A DNA stretch of 22,426 nt from CAZUMW01 sp964621615 (lineage in GTDB: Bacteria > Desulfobacterota > WTBG01 > CAIYCZ01 > CAIRTM01), in contig CAZUMW010000060.1 in NCBI GenBank assembly GCA_964621615.1, forward strand, positions 1 through 22,426, given 5' to 3'. Shown here piece after piece: positions 15,354 to 22,084 of the stretch (positions are counted from its first letter, which is position 1; each line of letters starts with the position of its first letter). The notes under the pieces are model-generated. The model saw only the letters and a list, made by a program, of their open reading frames with translations. It was not told the origin of the DNA and ran no database searches. Position numbers and translations under genes: made by a program.

Positions 15354-17137
15354 CGGGGCTGCTGCGAAGCACAGCGCGTTTAATAATTATTATGATATCA
15401 TGTGTGTGCGTCTGTGCTGCAACGGTGTGCGCAGAGGGGCCGATGGCGGTCTATGAGGGCATACCGGTTGTTTATAAGGACACGGATTTTCCTTTGCCCT
15501 ACAGCCCTGACAGCGGCGATCTCGGGCAGTTTTCTCATGATACGGCGGTATCCCTTGTCGATGAGTGCTTTCTGGTGTGGGAACATGTTTCTACAGCGAC
15601 TGTACAGTTTAACAATGCGGGCGAAATGATCGAAGACATTGATGCGTCCAATTACACCGATTATCTGAACAATTATTCAGACGGAATCAATCCTGTTATT
15701 TTTGATGACGACGGCAGCATCATTGCCAAAGAATACGGAAGTGAGAATGTTGAGCTGATATTGGGTTTCGCCGGGTCTGCCTATATTAATACGAACTATC
15801 TTGAAGGCGTCGCCGTCCTGAACGGCGTGGTCTCCAAGTATTTTTCCTATGAGCAGTTCAAGGCTACCTTTGTGCATGAATTCGGGCATTTTATCGGACT
15901 CGATCACTGTCAGATCAACCTGCGGTATGTGGCCGACGGCGACACGGCAAACGACCAGTATGTACCCACCATGTTCCCGACAGCAACCGACGACGACACC
16001 ACCCTCGGATCTCTTAACCCGGATGACGAGGCGTCGCTGACAATGCTGTATCCTGCAGGGAATGTGGATACCTATTACGGCACTATTTCCGGGCATGTGC
16101 TGCGTGCCAGCGGCCTGCCGGTGCTTGGCGCCAATGTTGTTGCGGTAAAGCAGGGGGATGAGCAGATGAGCCGCTTTTCCTGCGTGTCCGATTATCTTGA
16201 GCAGGGGACCGGTGCCTATGATATCCTGGTTACACCCGGCACGTACCGGGTGTATATCGAGCCGATAAACAGTTTTTTTACCGGTGGTTCTTCTGTCGGT
16301 CCCTATTCAGAGCACAGCGGTGATAAGTCGTTTGTAAACCCCGTTGATGAGCAGTACTATAACGGGCTTATACCTGTCGCTGCGGGAGAAACGGTGCAAA
16401 ATATCGATTTTGGCGGCTCTGCTTCAAGCAGCTCCTCTACGGCCCCGCCGTCCAGCTCGACCTCAAGCGTCACAACCTCGACGACAACCGTTTATGAAAC
16501 GACGACCTCGACCGCTGTGCCGCAGACAAGCACAACAACAATCAGCGGTACAGATAACAACACAACTACGACAACAGCTTCAGAAATAATCTGCCCCGAC
16601 GATACTCCCATTGAGTGTGTTGATGAGTCGCAGGGGGTATACTGGTGCTGCCCGGCGGAAAGGCCTGTATGCGGAACCGGTGAGAACTGGGGAACCTGTC
16701 AGTCTGATATTGCCTGCCCGGCAGAGGCGGCAGCGGGGCGGGACCGTGAAGCGCTTGCCGTGCTCAGAAATTTCAGAGCCCGGGTGCTTGCACGCCATCC
16801 GGACGGCAGAGAGCTTATCCGGCTGTATTATGATCATTCATCAGAGCTGCTGAAGATTATCAGCACAAACGCACAGATCCGCAGCTTGAGCATAGCGGCC
16901 CTGAGAGCGCTTCTGCCTGCCGTCAGGGAGCGCATAGCCGGTGACACCGCTTATGTTGACGATGATACGCTCCGGCGGCTGACGCTGCTGTGTGATGCAG
17001 TTGCGGAAGAGGCGCACCCCCGCCTTGCTGCGGATGCAGCGGCCTTTTGTGCGTCGCTTGCCGGAACCGGCATGCTTGAACGGCTCGGCTTTATATCCCC
17101 CGCCAGCGCTGCGGCGGAAACCGGCGCTCTCCGGTAA
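15350..17137 (+). CDS. Secreted metzincin-type zinc metalloprotease with regulatory-like domain, Ser/Thr-rich linker and Cys module
   Basis: This is a 595-residue exported protein. It starts with a signal peptide (1-28, cleavage near VCA-EG). A matrixin-like catalytic domain (about 35-236) follows, with the full metzincin motif HEFGHFIGLDH (His176, Glu177, His180, Gly183, His186) and a Met-turn PTMFP (Met208). Next comes a carboxypeptidase-regulatory-like beta domain (about 243-355, starting YYGTISGHVLRASGLPVLGA). A Ser/Thr-rich linker (357-410) precedes a Cys module (415-450) with YWCCPAERPVC. The C-terminal helical domain (about 456-530) has CPAEA, VLRNFRARVL, GRELIRLYYDHSSELL. The last three parts are also present in the first cassette protein, in a different order. 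GGGAGG precedes the ATG, which overlaps the upstream stop (ATGA). Confidence 0.88.
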   Translation: MTGLLRSTARLIIIMISCVCVCAATVCAEGPMAVYEGIPVVYKDTDFPLPYSPDSGDLGQFSHDTAVSLVDECFLVWEHVSTATVQFNNAGEMIEDIDASNYTDYLNNYSDGINPVIFDDDGSIIAKEYGSENVELILGFAGSAYINTNYLEGVAVLNGVVSKYFSYEQFKATFVHEFGHFIGLDHCQINLRYVADGDTANDQYVPTMFPTATDDDTTLGSLNPDDEASLTMLYPAGNVDTYYGTISGHVLRASGLPVLGANVVAVKQGDEQMSRFSCVSDYLEQGTGAYDILVTPGTYRVYIEPINSFFTGGSSVGPYSEHSGDKSFVNPVDEQYYNGLIPVAAGETVQNIDFGGSASSSSSTAPPSSSTSSVTTSTTTVYETTTSTAVPQTSTTTISGTDNNTTTTTASEIICPDDTPIECVDESQGVYWCCPAERPVCGTGENWGTCQSDIACPAEAAAGRDREALAVLRNFRARVLARHPDGRELIRLYYDHSSELLKIISTNAQIRSLSIAALRALLPAVRERIAGDTAYVDDDTLRRLTLLCDAVAEEAHPRLAADAAAFCASLAGTGMLERLGFISPASAAAETGALR

Positions 17138-17174
17138 GTCCTGAATGTACACCTGAATTTCCGACAGAGAACCC

Positions 17175-17852
17175 ATGCCCATGAAAATTTCAGTTGTTAT
17201 TCCCGCATTAAATGAAGCAGCCACAATCGGTGAAGTTATTGAGGGGTGCCTGCCGCATGCTGATGAGATTCTGGTCATCGATGGTCACTCTCAGGACAGG
17301 ACGAGGGAGGTCGCCGAATCCTTCGGCGTCCGCGTTGTGCTTGACGAGGGGAAGGGGAAAGGCTGTGCGCTTCGCAAAGCCCCTGACTATGTCACGGGTG
17401 ATATTATCGTATTTATCGATGCCGACTGCTCACACGACCCGCACGATATTCCCAATGTGGTGCTTCCAATTATAAAGGGCGAAGCGGATCATGTCTCAGC
17501 CTCGCGCCTTATCGGAGGCTCAAGCGAGCTGCACGGCGGTTTTGACGAGTTTTTACGGCTGACCGGAAGCTCCTTTATTACCGCATGCATTAACCGGCGA
17601 TTCGGCGTTACGCTCAGCGAAAGTCAGAACGGTTTTCGTGCGATCAGGCGGGATGTCATGCAGCAGCTCGATCTCAAAGAGAATATCACCACTATCGAGC
17701 AGGAAATGATAATGAAAACCCTGAAGAAAGGGTTTCGCATTGCGGAAGTTCCGAGCCATGAGCATAAGCGCAAAATGGGCTACTCGAAAATCAGCATCCG
17801 CAAAGTCTGGTTCCGGTATGTCTATACGCTGATAAAGTATCTTTTTTTCTGA
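17175..17852 (+). CDS. Family 2 glycosyltransferase (dolichol-phosphate-mannosyltransferase-like)
   Basis: GT2 enzymes of this type transfer a sugar from a nucleotide donor to a lipid carrier or glycan on the cytoplasmic face. The 225-residue protein is a single GT-A domain. The N-terminal SVVIPALNEAATIGEVI (about residues 6-22), the VIDGHSQDRT segment and the metal-binding FIDADCSHDP (about 82-91) are present. The C-terminal SESQNGFRAIRR and IEQEMIMK are typical of DPM1/DPG synthase-like members. The C-terminus is hydrophobic and aromatic (WFRYVYTLIKYLFF), suggesting membrane association. An ATG at 17181 is an alternative start. It lies 38 bases after the metalloprotease gene and could be read with it. 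Confidence 0.93.
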   Translation: MPMKISVVIPALNEAATIGEVIEGCLPHADEILVIDGHSQDRTREVAESFGVRVVLDEGKGKGCALRKAPDYVTGDIIVFIDADCSHDPHDIPNVVLPIIKGEADHVSASRLIGGSSELHGGFDEFLRLTGSSFITACINRRFGVTLSESQNGFRAIRRDVMQQLDLKENITTIEQEMIMKTLKKGFRIAEVPSHEHKRKMGYSKISIRKVWFRYVYTLIKYLFF

Positions 17853-17853
17853 C

Positions 17854-17946
17854 GTGAAAATTTTACTCCTTAACCCGCCGGCTAAAAATACCAGGCAGTG
17901 CGCACAGGACAAAAGTAGGCCGGACAAATTTTTTGTCCGGCAATAA
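17854..17946 (+). pseudogene. 5' relic of a second radical SAM gene
   Basis: Starting with GTG one base after the glycosyltransferase stop, the frame encodes VKILLLNPPAKNTRQ and then runs into a hairpin and TAA. The first 46 bases match the start of the intact radical SAM gene at 17993, which encodes MNVFLLNPPAKNQRQ, at 36 of 46 positions. The coding similarity ends where the hairpin repeat (17919-17941) begins. This looks like the truncated start of a paralogue or an older gene start. Confidence 0.6.
17919..17941. repeat. Perfect 10-bp hairpin (GCCGGACAAA/TTTGTCCGGC)
   Basis: The arms GCCGGACAAA (17919-17928) and TTTGTCCGGC (17932-17941) surround a TTT loop. It is followed by AATAATAAT and by a weaker TAGGG/CCCTA inverted repeat (about 17953-17975). 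It lies between the relic and the intact radical SAM gene. It may be a dispersed repeat that accompanied the disruption, or it may terminate glycosyltransferase transcription. Confidence 0.65.
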
Positions 17947-17992
17947 TAATATGTAGGGGGGCTGAACCGCTCCCTATCTCCGGTACACGTCC

Positions 17993-19411
17993 ATGAACGT
18001 TTTCCTCCTTAACCCCCCGGCCAAAAATCAAAGGCAATTTATTCGCGAAGGCCGCTGCACCCAGGAAAAGGGCGTGTGGGGCGTGCTGTGGCCGCCGGTA
18101 TCGCTTGCAACAATCGGCGCTGTTCTCGAGCAGGACGGCCATCGCGTGCGCATTATCGATTGCCCGGCTCAGGGGGTCAGCTGGGATGCGCTGCTGCAGA
18201 CGGTCGGCCGCGAGCGCCCCGGGCTGGTTATCTGGAGCACCGGCACCCCGTCGATTGAAAGCGATCTGAGCCTTTCCGGCGCGATCAAGCAGCTCGCGCC
18301 CGACTGCTGTACCGCGGTGTTCGGGACCCATGTCACCGCACTTGACCGTCAGTGCCTTCAGGAATATCCGGAGCTTGACTGTATTATTCGCAATGAGCCG
18401 GAGATAACCGCGCGCGAGCTTGCACGAACCCTCCGCAGCGGCGGTGATTTCGGCGCGGTGGCGGGCCTTACCCGGAGGGCCGCTGACGGCTCTGCGGAAG
18501 CAAACGATCCCCGTCCGTTTGCAGATGATCTGGATGGCCTCCCCCTTCCTGCATGGCATCTGATAGATATTGATTGCTATCGCCTGCCGCTAAAGGGACG
18601 GCGCTTCCTGATTGTCGCCCCCCAGCGCGGGTGTCCGTTTAGCTGCAGCTTTTGCACCTGCCACACCTATTACGGCCGCCGCCTGCGCACCAGGTCGCCC
18701 GCAAGCGTGGTTGCCGAGATTGTCTGCGATATAGACCGGTACGGGGTCAGGGATTTTTTTATGTGGGCGGAGACGTTTGTTGTCGACAGGGATTTTGTGG
18801 CTGCTGTGTGCACGTCCATTATTGAAAGCGGCCTTGAAATATCATGGACCTGTAACAGCCGTGTTGACATTGTGGATGAAGCTCTGCTCCGGCTTATGAA
18901 AAAAGCGGGCTGCTGGATGATAAGCTTCGGAATAGAGTCAGCCGATCAGCAGGTGCTTGACATGGCCGGCAAGGGCATCACTCCGCAGCAGGCAGCTGAT
19001 GCAGTGAAGGCGGCGGGCAGACAGGGGATTAAAACAGCCGGACATTTTATTCTCGGCCTGCCGGGTGACAGCGAGCAGTCGATAAATAAAACGATCGCTT
19101 TTGCCCGGACGCTCGGGCTCGATATCGCCCAGTTTTACTGCTGCGTAGCCTTTCCCGGCAGCAGGCTGTATGAGGAGGCGGCACGTGACGGGCTGCTGCG
19201 CGGGAACGATTTTTCAGCGTTTACCCAGGGCCATGCCTCGCTGAACCTGCCGGGCGTGTCTGCTGAAACGGTTGAGGCCCTGCGCCGCCGTGCATATAAA
19301 TCTTTTTACTTACATCCGATGACATGGTATAGAACACTGAAGATGTTCAACATTCAGGGCATACGAACGGTGTGGAATATTTTTGCTGATTTCACCAGGT
19401 GGTCCGGGTGA
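17993..19411 (+). CDS. B12-binding-domain radical SAM protein
   Basis: This protein of 472 residues belongs to the large class with an N-terminal cobalamin-type Rossmann domain (about 1-150) and a radical SAM barrel (about 203-420). The barrel carries the 4Fe-4S ligands Cys214, Cys218 and Cys221 in RGCPFSCSFC. The opening LLNPPAK and WPPVSLATIGAVLEQDGH are typical of this class. The canonical DxHxxG cobalamin motif is not evident, so B12 may be bound without a lower histidine ligand or not bound at all. The reaction cannot be deduced; relatives methylate or rearrange lipids, tetrapyrroles and peptides. No clear ribosome-binding site precedes the ATG, unlike most genes here, perhaps because repeat DNA lies immediately upstream. 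Confidence 0.92.
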   Translation: MNVFLLNPPAKNQRQFIREGRCTQEKGVWGVLWPPVSLATIGAVLEQDGHRVRIIDCPAQGVSWDALLQTVGRERPGLVIWSTGTPSIESDLSLSGAIKQLAPDCCTAVFGTHVTALDRQCLQEYPELDCIIRNEPEITARELARTLRSGGDFGAVAGLTRRAADGSAEANDPRPFADDLDGLPLPAWHLIDIDCYRLPLKGRRFLIVAPQRGCPFSCSFCTCHTYYGRRLRTRSPASVVAEIVCDIDRYGVRDFFMWAETFVVDRDFVAAVCTSIIESGLEISWTCNSRVDIVDEALLRLMKKAGCWMISFGIESADQQVLDMAGKGITPQQAADAVKAAGRQGIKTAGHFILGLPGDSEQSINKTIAFARTLGLDIAQFYCCVAFPGSRLYEEAARDGLLRGNDFSAFTQGHASLNLPGVSAETVEALRRRAYKSFYLHPMTWYRTLKMFNIQGIRTVWNIFADFTRWSG

Positions 19412-19449
19412 ATAAGCCGGAGCGTGCAGACCGCAGCGGGAGGACAGAT

Positions 19450-20145
19450 ATGGTGAAACTGATTGTCGCGCCGACTGAATTTGAGATGAAACTGCTGCAG
19501 GATAAAATCGGCTGTGCACGGGAGGAGGGCATGCTTGATTTTATTCTTTACAGAGGCAGCTATCGCAGCAAAGATATTGTTCTTGTTAAAAGCGGACCGG
19601 GCATGGCAAATGCCGCTGCTGCAACCGCACTGGCCCTGGAGCGTTTTAAGCCGGAGCATGTTTTCCATGTCGGGGTGTGCGGAGCATATTCAGAAGATAT
19701 GAGCATGCTGAAAAAAGTCGTTGTCGGAACGCAGGCTGTTTTTGCCGACACCGGAGTGGATAATGGCGAGCAGTTTCATACCCTTCAGTCGGTTGATCTG
19801 GCGCTGACCAAGGCGCCCGACACTGACGGGGTGTACAATATTGTGGATCTTGCGGAAACCGCTGTTGCAAAACGATTACAGCGCGGCTGCTTTCTGACCG
19901 TTGCCGCTTCTTCAGGGAGCTTTGAGCGTGCGTCAAAAATCAAGAGCCGGTTCTGCGCAGAAGGGGACCGCCTTTGCTGTGAGGATATGGAATCTGCCTC
20001 TGTAGGCCTTATGGCGCTCAAGGCAGGTATTCCCTGCACCGTGATACGGGCGGTATCGAATTTGTGCGGCGACCGCGATTACAAACACTGGAAGCTTTCT
20101 GAAGCTGCAGAGGCAGCGCAGAAGGAGCTGCTGAAATGCCTGTAG
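19450..20145 (+). CDS. mqnB: Futalosine hydrolase
   Basis: MqnB cleaves futalosine to dehypoxanthine futalosine and hypoxanthine in the futalosine pathway of menaquinone synthesis. The 231-residue protein has the nucleosidase/phosphorylase fold: LIVAPTEFEMKLL at the N-terminus, SGPGMANAAAATALAL (about residues 48-63), HVGVCGAY, CCEDMESASVGLMAL and IRAVSNLCGDRDYKHW. The paired acidic residues in EDMES and the Asp in GDRD match the catalytic and base-binding positions of the family. The start is set by GGGAGG 6 bases before the ATG. mqnD, 42 bases downstream, makes this assignment more secure than a generic nucleosidase call. Confidence 0.9.
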   Translation: MVKLIVAPTEFEMKLLQDKIGCAREEGMLDFILYRGSYRSKDIVLVKSGPGMANAAAATALALERFKPEHVFHVGVCGAYSEDMSMLKKVVVGTQAVFADTGVDNGEQFHTLQSVDLALTKAPDTDGVYNIVDLAETAVAKRLQRGCFLTVAASSGSFERASKIKSRFCAEGDRLCCEDMESASVGLMALKAGIPCTVIRAVSNLCGDRDYKHWKLSEAAEAAQKELLKCL

Positions 20146-20187
20146 CGCGTTACATCTGTTTTTAGAATTATATAGGCCCATCTGCAC

Positions 20188-21012
20188 ATGCTGACCCTCG
20201 GCATTTCCCCCTGCCCCAATGATACGTTTATTTTCGACGCATGGATTAACCGAAAGCTTTTTTCAGCCCCGCCGGTTTCCTGCACGTTTGATGATATCTC
20301 CACCCTCAATGAATATGCCTTAACGCAGCAGCTTGATGTCGTAAAAATATCGTTTTATACATACGGGCTGGTTAAAAATTATTATCGGCTGCTGAATGCC
20401 GGTGGGGCGCTTGGCCGGGGATGCGGTCCGCTACTGGTTGCGAAAAATGCTGAGCTGAATCGGGAGACGCTTGCAGCGCCGAACATAACGGTTGCGGTGC
20501 CGGGGCGCTACACGACAGCGGCACTTTTGCTTAAGTTGTACCAGCCGGCGCTGCATAACATACAGGTTATGCGCTATGAGAGCATCATGCCTGCGGTTGC
20601 AACTGGGAGCGTTGATGCAGGCGTTATCATACACGAAGGCAGGTTTACCTTTGCACGCCACGGCCTTGAGATGATTGAGGACCTCGGCCTCTGGTGGGAA
20701 ACAGCAACAGGTCACCCCATACCGCTCGGCTGTATCGCTGCACGGCAGTCTCTCGGCACACCCGCTCTACAAAAAATAGAGCAGACGATCCGGGCAAGTT
20801 TGCGCGCAGCGCGCAGCAATCCTGAGCAGGTGATGCCGTTTATGCAGCAGCACGCACAGGAGCTTGATCCGGATGTTATTCGGCAGCATGTATCGCTGTA
20901 TGTGAACGATTTCACTATGGAGTATGGGAATGCCGGTATGGCGGCGATTAATTGTCTGCTGAAGAAGGCGGAGGAAAGCGGGCTTTTGCAAAGAGGTGAT
21001 ACGGCACGTTAA
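20188..21012 (+). CDS. mqnD: 1,4-dihydroxy-6-naphthoate synthase
   Basis: MqnD converts cyclic dehypoxanthine futalosine to 1,4-dihydroxy-6-naphthoate, a late step of futalosine-route menaquinone synthesis. The 274-residue length is typical. Family motifs are SPCPNDTFIFDAW (about residues 7-19), DISTLNEYAL, DVVKISFYTYG and GCGPLLVAK. The conserved IIHEGRFTF, LGLWWE and PIPLGCIAARQ follow. The last roughly 50 codons occur again at 21938-22084. The present end, LLQRGDTAR, differs from the end beside the duplicate (LLQRGVKEL), so the current C-terminus may be a replacement acquired with the downstream block. mqnA, mqnC and mqnE are not in this window. Confidence 0.95.
   Translation: MLTLGISPCPNDTFIFDAWINRKLFSAPPVSCTFDDISTLNEYALTQQLDVVKISFYTYGLVKNYYRLLNAGGALGRGCGPLLVAKNAELNRETLAAPNITVAVPGRYTTAALLLKLYQPALHNIQVMRYESIMPAVATGSVDAGVIIHEGRFTFARHGLEMIEDLGLWWETATGHPIPLGCIAARQSLGTPALQKIEQTIRASLRAARSNPEQVMPFMQQHAQELDPDVIRQHVSLYVNDFTMEYGNAGMAAINCLLKKAEESGLLQRGDTAR
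20854..20998 (+). repeat. Segmental duplication, left copy (3' end of mqnD)
   Basis: These 145 bases match 21938-22084, with two substitutions and one 2-base insertion in the right copy. This copy is the in-frame 3' part of mqnD. Confidence 0.95.
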
Positions 21013-21028
21013 TAATCCAGAACAGGCC

Positions 21029-21055
21029 CCCCTTTGCTAAAGCTACGGCGGGGCA
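21029..21055. repeat. Degenerate CCCC...GGGG hairpin repeat
   Basis: CCCCCCTTTGCTAAAG is followed by CTACGGC and then GGGGCAGGGGAA. It looks like a disrupted form of the hairpin class seen intact at 11152-11172, with the same AGGGGA tail. The surrounding 21013-21170 stretch has no gene; it also contains the perfect 12-base palindrome GCTTTGCAAAGC (21131-21142). Confidence 0.4.
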
Positions 21056-21169
21056 GGGGAAAACAGCGGAAACCGCGGGAAATATGTGTGCGGGTGCATG
21101 AACGGGTACGTGTACGGAAAAAGCTGACCAGCTTTGCAAAGCCGGTATCTTCATCGCGAAGAAAAAATG

Positions 21170-21205
21170 TTGACTTGCACCCGAAACTATCTTACCTTAA
21201 GTAAG
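21170..21205 (+). promoter_or_regulatory. vapBC promoter and operator
   Basis: TTGACT (21170-21175) and TACCTT (21193-21198) are 17 bases apart. The inverted repeat CTTAC-CTTAA-GTAAG (21191-21205) overlaps the -10 element, the expected place for autorepression by the antitoxin or its complex. GGGAGG (21232-21237) precedes the antitoxin start by 5 bases. Confidence 0.7.
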
Positions 21206-21242
21206 AAATCATGAAAAAAGTATTATTCATTGGGAGGCTGAC

Positions 21243-21485
21243 ATGCCGACTGCGACACTTACAACCAAAGGACAAATGGTTATTCCCAAGGCCGTACGGG
21301 ATCATTTAGGCCTTCATCCCGGGGACAAACTTGATTTTATTATCCAGGAGAAGGGGGATGTACTTATCCGGCCTGCGCTCAATGATATTCGGGGGTTGCG
21401 AGGTTTGTTAAAACGCCCGGGAATGAAAGCCGTTTCCCTTGCAGAAATGGATCGGGCTATACGTCGGCGCAAGAGGTTTGAGTGA
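21243..21485 (+). CDS. vapB: AbrB/SpoVT-type antitoxin (VapB-like)
   Basis: This 80-residue protein has an N-terminal AbrB-family swapped-hairpin DNA-binding domain: TLTTKGQMVIPKAVRDHLGL followed by HPGDKLDF and VLIRP (about residues 5-40). The C-terminal tail (about 45-80) is basic and helical and would wrap and neutralise the toxin. Antitoxins of this type also repress their own promoter, and a suitable palindrome overlaps the -10 element. The stop codon overlaps the toxin start (TGATG), a classic coupled arrangement. This block is AT-richer than its neighbours and is flanked by a duplicated piece of mqnD, which suggests acquisition. Confidence 0.92.
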   Translation: MPTATLTTKGQMVIPKAVRDHLGLHPGDKLDFIIQEKGDVLIRPALNDIRGLRGLLKRPGMKAVSLAEMDRAIRRRKRFE

Positions 21486-21883
21486 TGGTAGGACTGGATA
21501 CAAATGTTTTAATACGGTATATCACGCAGGACGATCAGCATCAGTGCCGTATTGTTGACCGGGAGATTACAAAGGCCCTTGAAAAGGATGAAATTTTCAA
21601 TATACAGCCTGTTGTTCTCTGCGAGGTTGTCTGGGTTCTGGAAAGCGCGTATGGATATAATAAAAATGACATAGTAACGGCTCTGGAATATATTCTCAGA
21701 ACGGCACAGTTTGTGGTCATTGACAAAACAATAGTCTGGAAAGCAGTATACTCTTATCAGGATGGTAAAGGAGATTTTGCAGATTATTATATTGGCCATA
21801 TGAATAAAAAAAACGGTGCAGATACTACCCTTACTTTTGACAAATTCTTAAAAAAGAACAATCTATTCAAAGTGCTCGTATAG
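21485..21883 (+). CDS. vapC: PIN-domain toxin ribonuclease (VapC)
   Basis: VapC toxins are Mg-dependent ribonucleases that cleave specific RNAs, often tRNA or rRNA, when the antitoxin is lost. The 132-residue protein is a single PIN domain with the acidic centre complete: Asp5 in LDTNVLIRY, Glu47 in VLCEVVWVLE, Asp97/Asp100 in GDFADYYIG, and Asp119 in TFDKFL. I chose the ATG that overlaps the antitoxin stop; an in-frame GTG one codon upstream is possible. No sign of inactivation is visible. The target RNA cannot be predicted from sequence. Confidence 0.94.
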   Translation: MVGLDTNVLIRYITQDDQHQCRIVDREITKALEKDEIFNIQPVVLCEVVWVLESAYGYNKNDIVTALEYILRTAQFVVIDKTIVWKAVYSYQDGKGDFADYYIGHMNKKNGADTTLTFDKFLKKNNLFKVLV

Positions 21884-21937
21884 TATAACCTGCATAATCC
21901 CACCGAAAATGACCAGTAACCATCTTTAAAAGTTGTT

Positions 21938-22084
21938 GCACAGGAGCTTGATCCGGATGTTATTCGGCAGCACATGTATCGCTGTATGTGAACGATTTCA
22001 CTATGGAGTATGGGAATGCCGGTATGGCGGCGATTAATTGTCTGCTGACAAAGGCGGAGGAAAGCGGGCTTTTGCAAAGAGGTG
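21938..22084 (+). pseudogene. Duplicated mqnD 3' fragment (right copy)
   Basis: This nearly exact copy of 20854-20998 has a 2-base insertion (CAGCACATG for CAGCATG) that shifts the frame and two substitutions near the end (GACAAAGG for GAAGAAGG). Past the homology, the original frame continues GTT AAG GAA CTC TAA, a plausible natural gene end. It has no start of its own and is not expected to make a protein. Confidence 0.9.
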
